NCBI GenBank assembly: GCA_015064385.1
Contig: SVSI01000005.1
Span: forward strand, 1 to 64,000
Direction: 5' to 3'
Source of the DNA: Oscillospiraceae bacterium
Lineage (GTDB): Bacteria > Bacillota > Clostridia > Oscillospirales > CAG-272
DNA: 64,000 bases
Part shown: positions 8,478 to 19,292 of the stretch, one piece after another
How the letters are laid out: each line of letters opens with the position of its first letter
Numbering within the stretch: the stretch's first letter is position 1
The notes under the pieces: model-generated
Databases searched by the model: none
What the model was told of the DNA's origin: nothing
The model's input: the letters and a program-made list of their open reading frames with translations, nothing else
Translations under genes and position numbers: made by a program

Positions 8478-9218
8478 ATGAAAATAACCTTTCTCGGTAC
8501 TGCGCACGGCGTTCCTCTTGAGGACAGATTCTGCTCCTGCACTATGATAGAATCGGGAAATTCGATATATTTTATAGATGCTGGCGCGCCGGTCATTGAT
8601 CTTATGCTCCGTTATAAAAAGGACGTAAACGATCTCCGCGCGGTCTTTACCACGCATTCGCACGGCGACCACACCGCCGGACTTTTGCATCTTATAGACC
8701 TTATCAGCTGGTACTATAAGGAAAGCTCCGCTGATATTTATCTCTCAAACAGCGCACAGCTTCCCGCCTACACCGCTCTTTTGAAAGCACAAAACGGAGA
8801 GCTTTTTGAGTTTCCCGACAGACTTCGTTTTCATCTGACCGATCCAAGCACTCCGTACGAGGACGAGAATATTTCTCTTGAATATTTCAGAAACTGCCAT
8901 ATGCCAAATTCCTACTCGATACTCGTGACGGAAAAATCAAGCGGAAAAACCGCGCTTTTTTCGGGAGATATGTCGATAAAGCTTGCAAAGGGCGATTTCC
9001 CTTCGCTTCTTTCCGAAAAAGAGGTGGATATGTTCGTGTGTGAAATGGCTCATTTTGGCATCCACGAGCTTTCTCCGTATCTTGAAACTTGCAAAGCCAA
9101 AGCCGTATATTTCAATCACGTTTTCCCGCTCTCGAAATACGATGACATTGAGTCGCTGAAAGGAAAATATCCTTTCTCGGTACACACGCCGAGCGACGGC
9201 GACGCCATAGAGCTCTAA
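8478..9218 (+). CDS. MBL-fold metallo-hydrolase
   Basis: FLGTAHGVPLEDR, TTHSHGDHTAGL; RBS ggagg; start trimmed. Confidence 0.8.
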   Translation: MKITFLGTAHGVPLEDRFCSCTMIESGNSIYFIDAGAPVIDLMLRYKKDVNDLRAVFTTHSHGDHTAGLLHLIDLISWYYKESSADIYLSNSAQLPAYTALLKAQNGELFEFPDRLRFHLTDPSTPYEDENISLEYFRNCHMPNSYSILVTEKSSGKTALFSGDMSIKLAKGDFPSLLSEKEVDMFVCEMAHFGIHELSPYLETCKAKAVYFNHVFPLSKYDDIESLKGKYPFSVHTPSDGDAIEL

Positions 9219-9226
9219 GTAACAAA

Positions 9227-9261
9227 ACAGACACACCAAAACGGTGTGTCTGTTGTTTTTT
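9227..9261. terminator. Bidirectional terminator between convergent genes
   Basis: acagacacaccaaaacggtgtgtctgttgttttt. Confidence 0.8.
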
Positions 9262-9276
9262 ATAAGGATTTTTATA

Positions 9277-12057
9277 TCACTCCGCAAACACAAGCGAAAA
9301 GTCCTTTTCCCCGCCGTAGATGCCTGCTTTGCCGGCGTTTGCGCGGACGAGTATGGTTATCTCAAGCTCGCCGTCGCCGCAGGTGTCAAAATAGATCTTG
9401 CGTGAGCAGGGCCACGGATTTGCGTTTCCGTTATAATCAACAAGATGCTTATCGGCAAGACGTCCGTTCACCCACACCTCGTATTCGATATAGCAAAACT
9501 GCTCTATATTAAGGTATGCCCTCTTGTTTTGTCCCTTGACCGACGGCACTTTTGCCGTATAACGGTAGAATTTCCATCCCTTTTCAAAGTCTTGGAAGCT
9601 ACGCGTGGACATCTGCCACGAAACGTAATCGTTCATATCGGTATCGGCAATTACCATGTTCGGATCGGGCTTTTCTTCAAAGGTCTTTAGCGAAACCGTT
9701 ATCTGATCTATACTTCTGTTTGCGCTGTCCTTGACGTAGATATCCTGCGGGACGTCCACTATCTCAAACTCAACCGTCGCACTGTCACAACCCTCGCAGG
9801 TGACCTTTACGGCAGCGCTCTTCGCTCTGTCCTTGACCTGCACTATTGCCTGACATCTGCCCGCAAACAGCAGACGCTCGCACGCCTTGTCCGCCTCGTG
9901 GCTGTTCGGGTCTCCGTTTCCGACTCCGATTATCTCGCAGTCACCGATCGCCTCGAATTTTACGAGGTCGGTTGCGTTATGGACGACGCTTCCCGCACGG
10001 TCGGTGAGATATACGTCGATAGCCGCCGCATCACGTCCGCTGTTATCTAGAACGGTCTTGTGAGCCGTAGCGATAACTCTCTCGCTTTTTGCGGGAGTTC
10101 TGATGGTATCCTCGCAAACGATCTCTCCGTCTCTGTACCCAACGGCATTAAGCACGCCGGGAACGAACTCAACGTCCCAGTAGCACTGCTCCCAAAGCTT
10201 GGACTCGCGTCTGCCGAGCGACTCGCCGTTTACAAAAAGCTCGACCTCGTCGGCGTTCGTGACCGTCATAATTTTTACCGTCTCGCCCTCTTTGTGGTTC
10301 CAGTGATGGAGTATCTTCATCATCGGCTCGTCGTTAAAGCAAGCACGCATAACGTGTGCTGACGCTTTGGGGAATCCACAGAGATCGAAAATTCCGAAAA
10401 GAGAAACGACCGTCGGATATTTGAAGGGTGTTGGCTCGCCTCTGTAATCAAAGCCGGTCCAGATAAACATTCCCGCGATCCACTCGCGCTCGGAGACGAC
10501 CTTCCACGCCTCTTGCATCGAGCAACCCCACGGCACGGCGTAGCTGTCAAAGTCCTCGATCAGATTATTTTCAAGATCTCGCCTGTGCTCGCCTCTGATC
10601 GCAAGTGCAGAGAGATTTTCCGCGCCCGTTGTGGGAATGTTCGGAAATTCCGCGCGGATCTTATCCACCTGACGGTAGTTGTAGTTTACGCCAAAGACCT
10701 CCATCTCGTACGGAGCACCGTCTCCCGTAAAGAAGGAAGCGTGCATAGCACCCGTAACGGGACGCGTGGAATCAAGCTTCTTTACGATACTCTTAAGGCG
10801 CGCGTAGATCTTTCTTCCCTCCTCGGTTCCCTGGAGGAACTCCTCATTGTATATCGACCACATAATAACGCTCGGATGGTTGCGGTCGCGTTTTACCATC
10901 GTGCAGATGTTTTTGACAGTTTCGTCGTTTGCTTCAAATCGGCGGTTTTCGTCCATTACGAGAACGCCGTATTTGTCGCAGGCGTCAAGTATCTCTCTTG
11001 CAGGAGTGTTATGCGCACATCTGTACGCGTTCACGCCCGACTCCTTGAGTATTTTTATCCTCATATCGTGAATAGAATCGGGAAGCGCAACTCCCACGCC
11101 CGCGTGGTCCTGATGACAGCATACGCCTTTGAGGAAAAGATGTCTGCCGTTCAAGAAAAATCCTTTTTCATTGTCGAAATAAAAGGTTCTGAAGCCGAAT
11201 GTCGTGCTGTCCTCGTCGATAGTTTCACCGTCCTTTACGATGCTGACGATCGCCTTGTAAAGAGTTGGATCGTCAACGTCCCAAAGCGTGGGGGCTTCCA
11301 CCGAAAGAGAGAGCTTTGCGCTCTTTTTCTCATAAAAGTCGAGCGAAAAAGGAGTTTCTGCCTCGGCAACGGCGTTGCCGTTTTTATCAAGCAGCGCTAC
11401 CCTTACCGTAAACTCGCCGCTTTCGGTATATGCGCTGTTTTCAACCTCCACCTCGGCGTTTACCGTCCAGCTTCCATCGTCGTTTTTGATCGGGTTTATC
11501 CAGAGTCCGTTGTGTGCAATGTGGAGCATATCCTTGGCGTACAGGCGGACGTGTCTGTAAATGCCCGTTCCCTCGTACCACCAACCCTCGCACGATTTTC
11601 CGTCAACCTTGACAGCGAGCGTGTTGGCATAATTTCCAAAATGAACTCTCGGGGTTATATCTATTACCGTTTCGCTGTACGCACTCGTTGAGCGTCCTGC
11701 GAGCGATCCGTTGAAATATATTTCTCCAAAGACCGAAATGCCCTCGAAAACGAGAGTAAAATGCTTATCTTTATATTCTTCGGGAATTTCAAAGGTCTTT
11801 CTGTACCACACGTTTTCACGGATCTTCGAGCCGTGAACCGCCGTTGTGGTTTCGTCGAACCCGACCTCCACTCTGCGGTCGTGCGGAAGATCGACTACTC
11901 GCCAGTCGTCATCGTCAAAACGAAGTCCGCCTTCGCCCATAGTGAGTCCTGCCTTTACTCCCTGATAGGTTTCAGTGTGCGACTTACCGCCGGCGGAAAC
12001 ATTCTCTTCGTCAACCTTGAATTTCCAGTTTTTCTCGATGTTAAATGAGGTTCTCAT
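9277..12057 (-). CDS. Glycoside hydrolase family 2 protein (beta-galactosidase-like)
   Basis: WYRKTFEIPEEY, GWWYEGTGIYRHV, NHPSVIMWSIYNEE, TGAEN; paralog of 12217..15006. Confidence 0.9.
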   Translation of the reverse strand: MRTSFNIEKNWKFKVDEENVSAGGKSHTETYQGVKAGLTMGEGGLRFDDDDWRVVDLPHDRRVEVGFDETTTAVHGSKIRENVWYRKTFEIPEEYKDKHFTLVFEGISVFGEIYFNGSLAGRSTSAYSETVIDITPRVHFGNYANTLAVKVDGKSCEGWWYEGTGIYRHVRLYAKDMLHIAHNGLWINPIKNDDGSWTVNAEVEVENSAYTESGEFTVRVALLDKNGNAVAEAETPFSLDFYEKKSAKLSLSVEAPTLWDVDDPTLYKAIVSIVKDGETIDEDSTTFGFRTFYFDNEKGFFLNGRHLFLKGVCCHQDHAGVGVALPDSIHDMRIKILKESGVNAYRCAHNTPAREILDACDKYGVLVMDENRRFEANDETVKNICTMVKRDRNHPSVIMWSIYNEEFLQGTEEGRKIYARLKSIVKKLDSTRPVTGAMHASFFTGDGAPYEMEVFGVNYNYRQVDKIRAEFPNIPTTGAENLSALAIRGEHRRDLENNLIEDFDSYAVPWGCSMQEAWKVVSEREWIAGMFIWTGFDYRGEPTPFKYPTVVSLFGIFDLCGFPKASAHVMRACFNDEPMMKILHHWNHKEGETVKIMTVTNADEVELFVNGESLGRRESKLWEQCYWDVEFVPGVLNAVGYRDGEIVCEDTIRTPAKSERVIATAHKTVLDNSGRDAAAIDVYLTDRAGSVVHNATDLVKFEAIGDCEIIGVGNGDPNSHEADKACERLLFAGRCQAIVQVKDRAKSAAVKVTCEGCDSATVEFEIVDVPQDIYVKDSANRSIDQITVSLKTFEEKPDPNMVIADTDMNDYVSWQMSTRSFQDFEKGWKFYRYTAKVPSVKGQNKRAYLNIEQFCYIEYEVWVNGRLADKHLVDYNGNANPWPCSRKIYFDTCGDGELEITILVRANAGKAGIYGGEKDFSLVFAE

Positions 12058-12155
12058 AGTGCAAATCCTTTCGAATAGGTGCTTTTTTTGATTATAACAC
12101 GGTCACGTAGAAATGTCAATATAAACCGGTAACCAATCCGTGTTTTGTAATATCA

Positions 12156-12197
12156 AAAAGCAGACACCCGACGCAAATCGCTTGAGTGTCTGCTTTT
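12156..12197. terminator. Terminator downstream of the second GH2 gene
   Basis: aaaagcagacacccgacgcaaatcgcttgagtgtctgctttt. Confidence 0.65.
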
Positions 12198-12216
12198 AGC
12201 TGTGTTCGTTAAATTT

Positions 12217-15006
12217 TCAATCCTCAAAGCCGAGCGAAAATTTGTGCTCGCCTCCGCGGATACCGGCTTGCCCCGCATTTGCGCGAACCAAGAGAGTTAT
12301 TTCAAGTACGTCATCACCGCAGGTATCAAAGAGCATTCTGCGCCAAACCGGTGCAGGATTTCCGTCCGAATTATGTTCGACCGTATGTCGGTCAGCGAGC
12401 CGACCGTTTACCCAAAGCTCATACTCAATATAAACAAACGCCTCGACAAAAACGAAAGCGCTCTTGTTTTGCCCTTTGATATTCGGAATTTTTGCCTTAT
12501 AGCGGTACAATTTCCAACCGTCGTCAAAGTCCTGATAAGTGCGAATGCCCATATCCCACACGACAAAGTTGTTCATATCGGTATCGGCGAGTGTCATATT
12601 TGGATCCGGCTTTTCGGCAAATGTGTCGTTAGAAACGATTATCTCGTTAATATTTCTTGATCCATCGCTTTCAGATAGATAAATATCCTGCTCAACCGGC
12701 ACGATATTAAGTTCTACCGTCGCACTTTCATATTCCCGACAGGCAACCCTGACAGCTGCGCTTTTTGCTCTGTCGTTCACTTGCACTATTGCCTGACATC
12801 TGCCCGCAAACAGCAGTCGCTCACACGCTTTATCTGCCTCGTGGCTGTTCGGATTTCCGTTTCCGACCCCGATTATCTTACAGTCCCCAAGCGCTTCGAA
12901 GCTGATGAGTCCTTCGGCGTTTTGAACCGCATTACCCTCATCATCGGTAACACTCACGTCGATGGCCACGGCGTCGTGTCCACTGTTATCAACAACAATC
13001 TTATGAGGTGTTGCAATAATTTTAGTGGCTTTTCCGGGCGTTCTAAGCGTATCCTCACATACCGCCTTGCCGTCTTTATAACCAACGGCGGAAAGCTCGC
13101 CGGGAACGAACTCAATATCCCAAATGCATTGTGCCCAGAGCTTAGATTCCCTTCTGCCGAGCGACTCGCCATTCAAGAACAACTCGACCTCGTCGGCGTT
13201 TGTGACCGTCATAATTTTTACCGCTTCGCCGTTCTTGTGATTCCAGTGGTGAAGAAGCTTCATCATCGGCAGGTCTCTCTTAAAGCCCGCCATTGCGACG
13301 TAAGCGGACGCCTTGGGGTAGCCGCAAAGGTCGAAAAGTCCGAAAAGCGACGAAACCGTCGGATATTTGAAGGGCGTCGGCTCGCCTCGATAGTCAAATC
13401 CCGTCCAAGCGAAAAATCCCGTGATCCACGGACGAGTGTAGTTTACCTTGAACTGCTCCTGTAAGGTACAGCCCCACGGGCAACCGTAGCTATCAAAATC
13501 TTCGATAAGATTGTTGGCCATATCCCTTGTCTGTTGACCTCTTATCGCAACCGCCGAGGTGTTTTCGCTTCCTATTACCGGCGTGTTTGGATAAGCCGCG
13601 TGTATTCTGTCAAGACTCGGATAATTATAGTTGATACCGATAACGTCCATCTCGTGAGTTGATCCGACTCCGGTATAATAGCTCTTGTTCGATGCCCCGG
13701 TTATCGGGCGTGTGGAATCAAGCTTTTTGACGGCACTCTTCATTTTTGCAAATATAGCGCCCGACTCCTCGGTTCCCTGTATTCCCTCTTCATTATAGAG
13801 CGACCACATAATTACACTCGGGTGATTTCTGTCGCGCTTTACCATCGTACGCAGGTTTGTAAGAGTTTCCTCGTTTGCCTCAAAATGACGGTTTTCGTCC
13901 ATTACCAAAAGTCCGTACTTGTCGCAAGCATCGAGAATTTCTTTTGCGTGCATGTTATGTGCACACCTGTATGCGTTTACACCCGCATCCTTTAATATCT
14001 TTATTCGCATTTCCTGAATCGAGTCCGGAACTGCAACTCCCACACCTGCGTGATCCTGATGACAGCAAACACCGTTTATAAAAACAGACCTGCCGTTAAG
14101 GAAAAAGCCATTATCTCTATCGAAAAAGATCGTTCTGAAGCCAAAATTTGCGCTATCCTCATCAAGGAGCTCCCCGTCACGGTAAATTCGGGCGACGGCT
14201 TTATAAAGAATCGGACTGTCAACGTCCCAAAGCTCGGGGGCATCTACCATCATCTTAAGCTTGATCGATCCTTTTTCGTCACCGCTTAGTAACGAAACTT
14301 TATCCGCTATCGCAACACTCTTCCCGCACTTGTCAAAAAGCTCTACACTTACGGTAAAATCTCCGCTTTCGGTATATGCGCTGTTTTCGACCTCAACCTC
14401 GGTATTCACCGTCCAGCTTCCATCGTCGTTTTTGATCGGGTTTATCCAAAGTCCGTTATGCGCGATATGCAGCATCTCCTTGACGTACAGGCGGACGTGT
14501 CTGTAAATACCCGTTCCCTCGTACCACCAGCCCTCGCACGATTTTCCGTCAATCTCGACCGAGATCGTGTTAAAGTTTTTTCCGAAGCGCATTCGTGGAG
14601 TTACATCAATAGCAGTTTCGCTGTACGCACTCGTCGAACGTCCTGCAAGAGAACCGTTAAAATATATATTTGCAAAAACGGAAATCCCTTCGAAAACAAA
14701 GGTGAAATGCTTGCCTTTATACTCTTCGGGCATGTCGAAGGTTTTTCTATACCACACGTTTTCGCGCACCTTGGAGCCATGCACTGCCGCCGTGTTTTCG
14801 TCAAATCCCACCTCAACTCTGCGGTCGTGCGGAAGGTCGAGAATTTGCCAGTCATCATCGTTACAATAAAATCCCGCCGCTCCCGGTACTCGTCCCGCCT
14901 GGTTTGCGCCGTATATATCCGAATGGCTGACACCGACGGTCTTTTCTGCGGTTTCGTCGTCAACCTTGAATTTCCAGTCTTTTTCTGCATTAAATATGGT
15001 TCTCAT
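12217..15006 (-). CDS. Glycoside hydrolase family 2 protein (beta-galactosidase-like)
   Basis: Same architecture as the downstream paralog; start set at MRTIFNAEKDWKFKVDDE. Confidence 0.9.
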   Translation of the reverse strand: MRTIFNAEKDWKFKVDDETAEKTVGVSHSDIYGANQAGRVPGAAGFYCNDDDWQILDLPHDRRVEVGFDENTAAVHGSKVRENVWYRKTFDMPEEYKGKHFTFVFEGISVFANIYFNGSLAGRSTSAYSETAIDVTPRMRFGKNFNTISVEIDGKSCEGWWYEGTGIYRHVRLYVKEMLHIAHNGLWINPIKNDDGSWTVNTEVEVENSAYTESGDFTVSVELFDKCGKSVAIADKVSLLSGDEKGSIKLKMMVDAPELWDVDSPILYKAVARIYRDGELLDEDSANFGFRTIFFDRDNGFFLNGRSVFINGVCCHQDHAGVGVAVPDSIQEMRIKILKDAGVNAYRCAHNMHAKEILDACDKYGLLVMDENRHFEANEETLTNLRTMVKRDRNHPSVIMWSLYNEEGIQGTEESGAIFAKMKSAVKKLDSTRPITGASNKSYYTGVGSTHEMDVIGINYNYPSLDRIHAAYPNTPVIGSENTSAVAIRGQQTRDMANNLIEDFDSYGCPWGCTLQEQFKVNYTRPWITGFFAWTGFDYRGEPTPFKYPTVSSLFGLFDLCGYPKASAYVAMAGFKRDLPMMKLLHHWNHKNGEAVKIMTVTNADEVELFLNGESLGRRESKLWAQCIWDIEFVPGELSAVGYKDGKAVCEDTLRTPGKATKIIATPHKIVVDNSGHDAVAIDVSVTDDEGNAVQNAEGLISFEALGDCKIIGVGNGNPNSHEADKACERLLFAGRCQAIVQVNDRAKSAAVRVACREYESATVELNIVPVEQDIYLSESDGSRNINEIIVSNDTFAEKPDPNMTLADTDMNNFVVWDMGIRTYQDFDDGWKLYRYKAKIPNIKGQNKSAFVFVEAFVYIEYELWVNGRLADRHTVEHNSDGNPAPVWRRMLFDTCGDDVLEITLLVRANAGQAGIRGGEHKFSLGFED

Positions 15007-15253
15007 AGGAGTTACCCTTTCTATCGCATACTTTTGAGACAAGTATATCACTCGGTCAAACGAATGTCAATAGAACGTACGGCTTTGTAACCACTTTTTT
15101 GTTTCGATTTCGTCAAGTGTTTCGATTTGTTAATTTTGTCTCACACACGTTTGAACAACTCTTGTACAAGAGTTTCCTGCCTATTGATTTTTTCACCGAT
15201 GTATGCTATAATTTATCCGTATAAGTATAATAGGTGATTTTGGAGGTAAATTT

Positions 15254-16243
15254 ATGAATGACCGCACTCCCCTCATCTCGGTCATAGTACCCGTTTACAA
15301 GGTAGAAGAGTACCTTGAAAAATGTCTTGACAGCATTCTGGTACAAACCTATAAAAATCTTGAAATAATCATTGTTGACGACGGCTCGCCCGACAACTGC
15401 GGAAAGATCTGCGACGCTTACGCCGAAAAGGACGCTCGCATTAAAGTCATCCACAAGGAAAACGGGGGACTATCAGATGCTCGAAACGCAGGGCTTGATG
15501 TTGCCACGGGCAAATACGTGGGATTTGTTGACAGCGACGACACTATAGTGCCCACTATGTATGAAGAACTTTTAAAAAAGATGCTCGAAACGGAAAGTGA
15601 TCTTATCTCGTGTGCATTCACAAGAGTTTATTCGACAAACGACGTTTCCGAGCCCGATACCGAAATTCAATCCCTTTCCTTTGACAGCGAGGGCGCACTT
15701 CGTGCAATGCTTCACCGAAATCCGTTTGGTGCCCACTCATGGTGTAAGCTTTATCGTATGGATCTTATCGATTCTCTTCGCTTTGATACCGCAATTCGCA
15801 ACTCAGAAGATATTCCTTTCGTCGCGGAGTATATTTTAAGATGCAAAAAAGTCACTTTCTTTGAACGACATCTTTACAACTATCTACAAAGACGAGGTTC
15901 GATACTTAATTCGAATTTTACAGACCGTCATATGACAATTTACGATGCACACAAAAAAGTTATCGACATTGCAAAGTCCGCCAACCTTTCGGACAAAACT
16001 CTCGCCTCAGCTCAAGCGGCGACCATTATGTCCTGTATACGAATGGCATATGAGCTCGTGCCGCAAAAGGACGCGGCAAGAAAATTCATTCCCACGATAA
16101 AGAAAAATCTGCGCAGACACATTTCAAGAAGCAGTCTCGCTCAGCTTCACCGCTCAAGACAAGTACAGGCGGTGCTGCTTTCGATAAGCTTTTTGCTTTT
16201 CAAAGCGTTTTTTAAGCTTTCAAAAGCAAAAATAACCAAATAA
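15254..16243 (+). CDS. Glycosyltransferase family 2
   Basis: PLISVIVPVYKVEEYLEKCLDSILVQTYKNLEIIIVDDGSPDNCG, FVDSDD. Confidence 0.92.
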   Translation: MNDRTPLISVIVPVYKVEEYLEKCLDSILVQTYKNLEIIIVDDGSPDNCGKICDAYAEKDARIKVIHKENGGLSDARNAGLDVATGKYVGFVDSDDTIVPTMYEELLKKMLETESDLISCAFTRVYSTNDVSEPDTEIQSLSFDSEGALRAMLHRNPFGAHSWCKLYRMDLIDSLRFDTAIRNSEDIPFVAEYILRCKKVTFFERHLYNYLQRRGSILNSNFTDRHMTIYDAHKKVIDIAKSANLSDKTLASAQAATIMSCIRMAYELVPQKDAARKFIPTIKKNLRRHISRSSLAQLHRSRQVQAVLLSISFLLFKAFFKLSKAKITK

Positions 16244-16252
16244 GGAGTTTTT

Positions 16253-17254
16253 ATGGAAAGCTTAAAGCCGCTTATTTCGGTAATAGTCCCCGTTTACGGG
16301 GTTGAAAAATATCTCGGCACGTGCATAGAGAGCATTCTCGCACAGACGCACGAAAATATCGAGCTTATCCTCGTTGACGACGGATCGCCCGACGACTGCG
16401 AAAAGATCTGTGACGCCTACGCCGAAAAGGACGCTCGCGTAAAGGTCATCCACAAGGAGAACGGCGGCGTTTCCTCGGCTCGAAATGCAGGACTTGCCGC
16501 TGTTTCGGGAGAATACGTCGGATTCGTTGACAGCGACGACACTATAAGCCCCACTATGTACGAGGAGCTTTATACCGAGCTCGTAAACACAAATTCGGAC
16601 GTTTCGGTATGTAAGCTGCGCCGCGTTCGCACAAAGAAGCAATGCATAGCTCCCCCGAGCAGCGATAATATCGTCCGCGTGGAATACACACGCGAGGAGA
16701 TCATTGCCGAAATGATAATGGTGCGCACCTTCTCGGGCTCGCTCTGCAACAAGCTCTTTAAGGCAGAGCTTGTCAAAGATATACGTCTTGACGAAAAGAT
16801 CTACGCAGCAGAGGATCTTCTTTTTGCAGTTGAAGCGATACTTAAGGCGAAAAAGGCGTGCTATTTTTCAAGGGAGCTGTACAACTATTTCACGCGTGAC
16901 GGAAGCGCAACTCAGATCTCATTCAGCGAAAAGCACATCACCTCGCACGACGTTTGTCTGAAGATAATCGAGCTGCTCGAAAAAGAAGGAATTGCGGACA
17001 AAATGAAAAAATACACCGACGCTTCTATCGTCGTATGCAACGTGATCCTTCTGCGCCGACTTTCGGGCGATAAGGCGCTCCAGAAAAAGTACGCATCTAC
17101 CTTCAAAAAGAATCTTATGCCCCATCTTAACAGACAAAGCTTCAAGGAACTTACGAGATCGATAAAAACCAACGTAATACCCCTTGCAATAAGCACTCAT
17201 CTGTATTATTTTTCGCTTAACGTCTTAAAAAAGCTTAAATCACTGATAAAATAA
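16253..17254 (+). CDS. Glycosyltransferase family 2
   Basis: PLISVIVPVYGVEKYLGTCIESILAQTHENIELILVDDGSPDDC. Confidence 0.92.
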   Translation: MESLKPLISVIVPVYGVEKYLGTCIESILAQTHENIELILVDDGSPDDCEKICDAYAEKDARVKVIHKENGGVSSARNAGLAAVSGEYVGFVDSDDTISPTMYEELYTELVNTNSDVSVCKLRRVRTKKQCIAPPSSDNIVRVEYTREEIIAEMIMVRTFSGSLCNKLFKAELVKDIRLDEKIYAAEDLLFAVEAILKAKKACYFSRELYNYFTRDGSATQISFSEKHITSHDVCLKIIELLEKEGIADKMKKYTDASIVVCNVILLRRLSGDKALQKKYASTFKKNLMPHLNRQSFKELTRSIKTNVIPLAISTHLYYFSLNVLKKLKSLIK

Positions 17255-17280
17255 GTGCCGAAAGCGCTTAAGGAGAAAAT

Positions 17281-18264
17281 ATGAAGAAAACGGATACTAA
17301 AATAGATTTCGTTGTTACCTGGGTAGATGGAAACGATCCCGTTTGGCAAGCGGACAAGGCAAAGTATTCTGACGCAGGTGCCGATTCGGGCGCCTCAAGA
17401 TACCGCGACTGGGATCAGCTCAAATACTGGTTCCGCTCGATCGAGCAGAACGCCCCTTGGGTAAACAAGATACATTTCGTCACCTACGGGCATCTTCCCG
17501 AGTGGCTGGATACCTCAAATCCCAAACTAAATATAGTAAATCATAAGGATTTTATTCCCGAGGAGTTTCTGCCCGTATTCAACTCTACTGCAATAGAAGT
17601 CCATCTCCACAGAATAAAAGGACTTTCCGAGCAGTTCGTCTATTTTAACGATGACACGTATCTTATGAAGCCGTGCAAGGAGACCGATTTCTTCGTCAAG
17701 GGACTTCCCGTTGACGAGGCGATATTCGATCCACCCCTTCCCCACGAAAACAGTTGTTACTGTCATCATCTTTACAACGACTACTCGGTATATACGCAGT
17801 ACCTTTCATCAAAGACCTTTCTCAAAAACATCTTTAAGTATATAAACTTCAAGTTCGGCGCTCACAATCTTATACAGATCCTCGCGCGAAACAAGTATAT
17901 CCGCCCTCTGCATCACGCAAAATCCTTCCTCAAGAGCTCCTTTGAGACTATTTGGAAGAATAACGAGCGTTATATGCTCCGTACCGCGCGCTCGCGCTTC
18001 AGAAAAGAGCTGAACAATTCCCCGCAGGTGTTCCGCGGATATCAGATAATCACCGGAAAATTCTATCCTAAGCACAAGAGAAAATACGCTCTTGTTATGG
18101 ACTCTCGCAACGCCGAAGCCGCAGCAAGAGCCATCGACGCGAAAAAGTATAAATATCTCTGCCTGAGCGACAACACTGCCGAGGAGGATTTCATCTCGGC
18201 AAAGAAAATAATAAACGCGTCTTTTGAGCGCATATTCCCTCAAAAGAGCTCTTTTGAGAAATAA
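17281..18264 (+). CDS. Stealth-family capsular polysaccharide phosphotransferase
   Basis: CR1-like KIDFVVTWVDGNDPVWQ; CR2-like RDWDQLKYWFRSIEQNAPWVNKIHFVTYGHLPEWL...FVYFNDDTY. Confidence 0.9.
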   Translation: MKKTDTKIDFVVTWVDGNDPVWQADKAKYSDAGADSGASRYRDWDQLKYWFRSIEQNAPWVNKIHFVTYGHLPEWLDTSNPKLNIVNHKDFIPEEFLPVFNSTAIEVHLHRIKGLSEQFVYFNDDTYLMKPCKETDFFVKGLPVDEAIFDPPLPHENSCYCHHLYNDYSVYTQYLSSKTFLKNIFKYINFKFGAHNLIQILARNKYIRPLHHAKSFLKSSFETIWKNNERYMLRTARSRFRKELNNSPQVFRGYQIITGKFYPKHKRKYALVMDSRNAEAAARAIDAKKYKYLCLSDNTAEEDFISAKKIINASFERIFPQKSSFEK

Positions 18265-18281
18265 ACAAGGAGGATGCTCGA

Positions 18282-19259
18282 ATGTCCGACAAAAAAATAG
18301 ATTTCGTCGTCACGTGGGTTGACGGCAACGATCCCGTTTGGCAGGCGGATAAGGCGGCGCACCTCGGAGACGGCGGCGACGCTCATATCAAACGCTTTCG
18401 TGACTGGGATCAGCTTAAATACTGGTTCCGCTCGATCGAACAAAACGCCCCTTGGGTAAACAAGATACATTTCGTTACCTACGGACACCTCCCCGAGTGG
18501 CTGGACACCTCAAATCCCAAACTAAATGTAGTAAATCACAAGGACTTTATTCCCGAGGAGTTTCTGCCCGTATTTAATTCTACGGCAATAGAGGTACATC
18601 TCCACAGAATAAAAGGTCTTTCCGAACAGTTCGTTTATTTCAACGACGACACCTATATCACAAAGCCGTGCAAGGAGACCGATTTCTTCGTCAAGGGACT
18701 GCCGGTTGACGAGGCGTACCTCGTTCCCGCGATCCCGCATCAGCAGGTGCTTTACTGTTATCACCTTTATAACGACTATTCGATATATGCGCCTTATTTT
18801 TCAACGAAAACTACCGCAAAAAACATCTTTAAGTACGTAAATTTCAAATTCGGATTTTACAATCTCATACAGATCCTCGCGCGAAACAGATACGTTCGTC
18901 CGATGCACCACGCAAAGGCGTTTCTGAAGAGCACGTTCGAGACTATATGGAAGGATCACGAGCAGTCTATGCTCCGTACCTCCCGCGCGCGTTTCCGCGG
19001 ACGTCTCGAAAATTCCCCCCAGGCGTTCAGAGGTTATCAGATAATCACCGGAAAATTCTATCCGAAAAATCTGACCAAAAAGGCGACCGTCGTTGATTCC
19101 CGTCTCGTGGATGAAGTAAAAAAAGCGATAGAATCGGGAAAATACAAGTATATCTGTCTTAGCGACAACACTCCCGAGGATCAGTTCGAGTCGGCAAAGA
19201 CGGCAATAAACGCTTCGTTTGAAAAGATATATCCAAACAAGAGCTCCTTTGAAAAGTAA
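18282..19259 (+). CDS. Stealth-family capsular polysaccharide phosphotransferase (paralog)
   Basis: Same CR1/CR2 motifs; long near-identical tracts to the preceding gene. Confidence 0.9.
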   Translation: MSDKKIDFVVTWVDGNDPVWQADKAAHLGDGGDAHIKRFRDWDQLKYWFRSIEQNAPWVNKIHFVTYGHLPEWLDTSNPKLNVVNHKDFIPEEFLPVFNSTAIEVHLHRIKGLSEQFVYFNDDTYITKPCKETDFFVKGLPVDEAYLVPAIPHQQVLYCYHLYNDYSIYAPYFSTKTTAKNIFKYVNFKFGFYNLIQILARNRYVRPMHHAKAFLKSTFETIWKDHEQSMLRTSRARFRGRLENSPQAFRGYQIITGKFYPKNLTKKATVVDSRLVDEVKKAIESGKYKYICLSDNTPEDQFESAKTAINASFEKIYPNKSSFEK

Positions 19260-19292
19260 GCTCAAATTTTCCGAAATAAAAGGATACCCGTT

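Noticed and set aside
10513-11691. Long + strand ORF (392 aa) opposite GH2
   Set aside because: Antisense shadow of a clearly coding GH2 gene; low-complexity composition, no RBS or domain.
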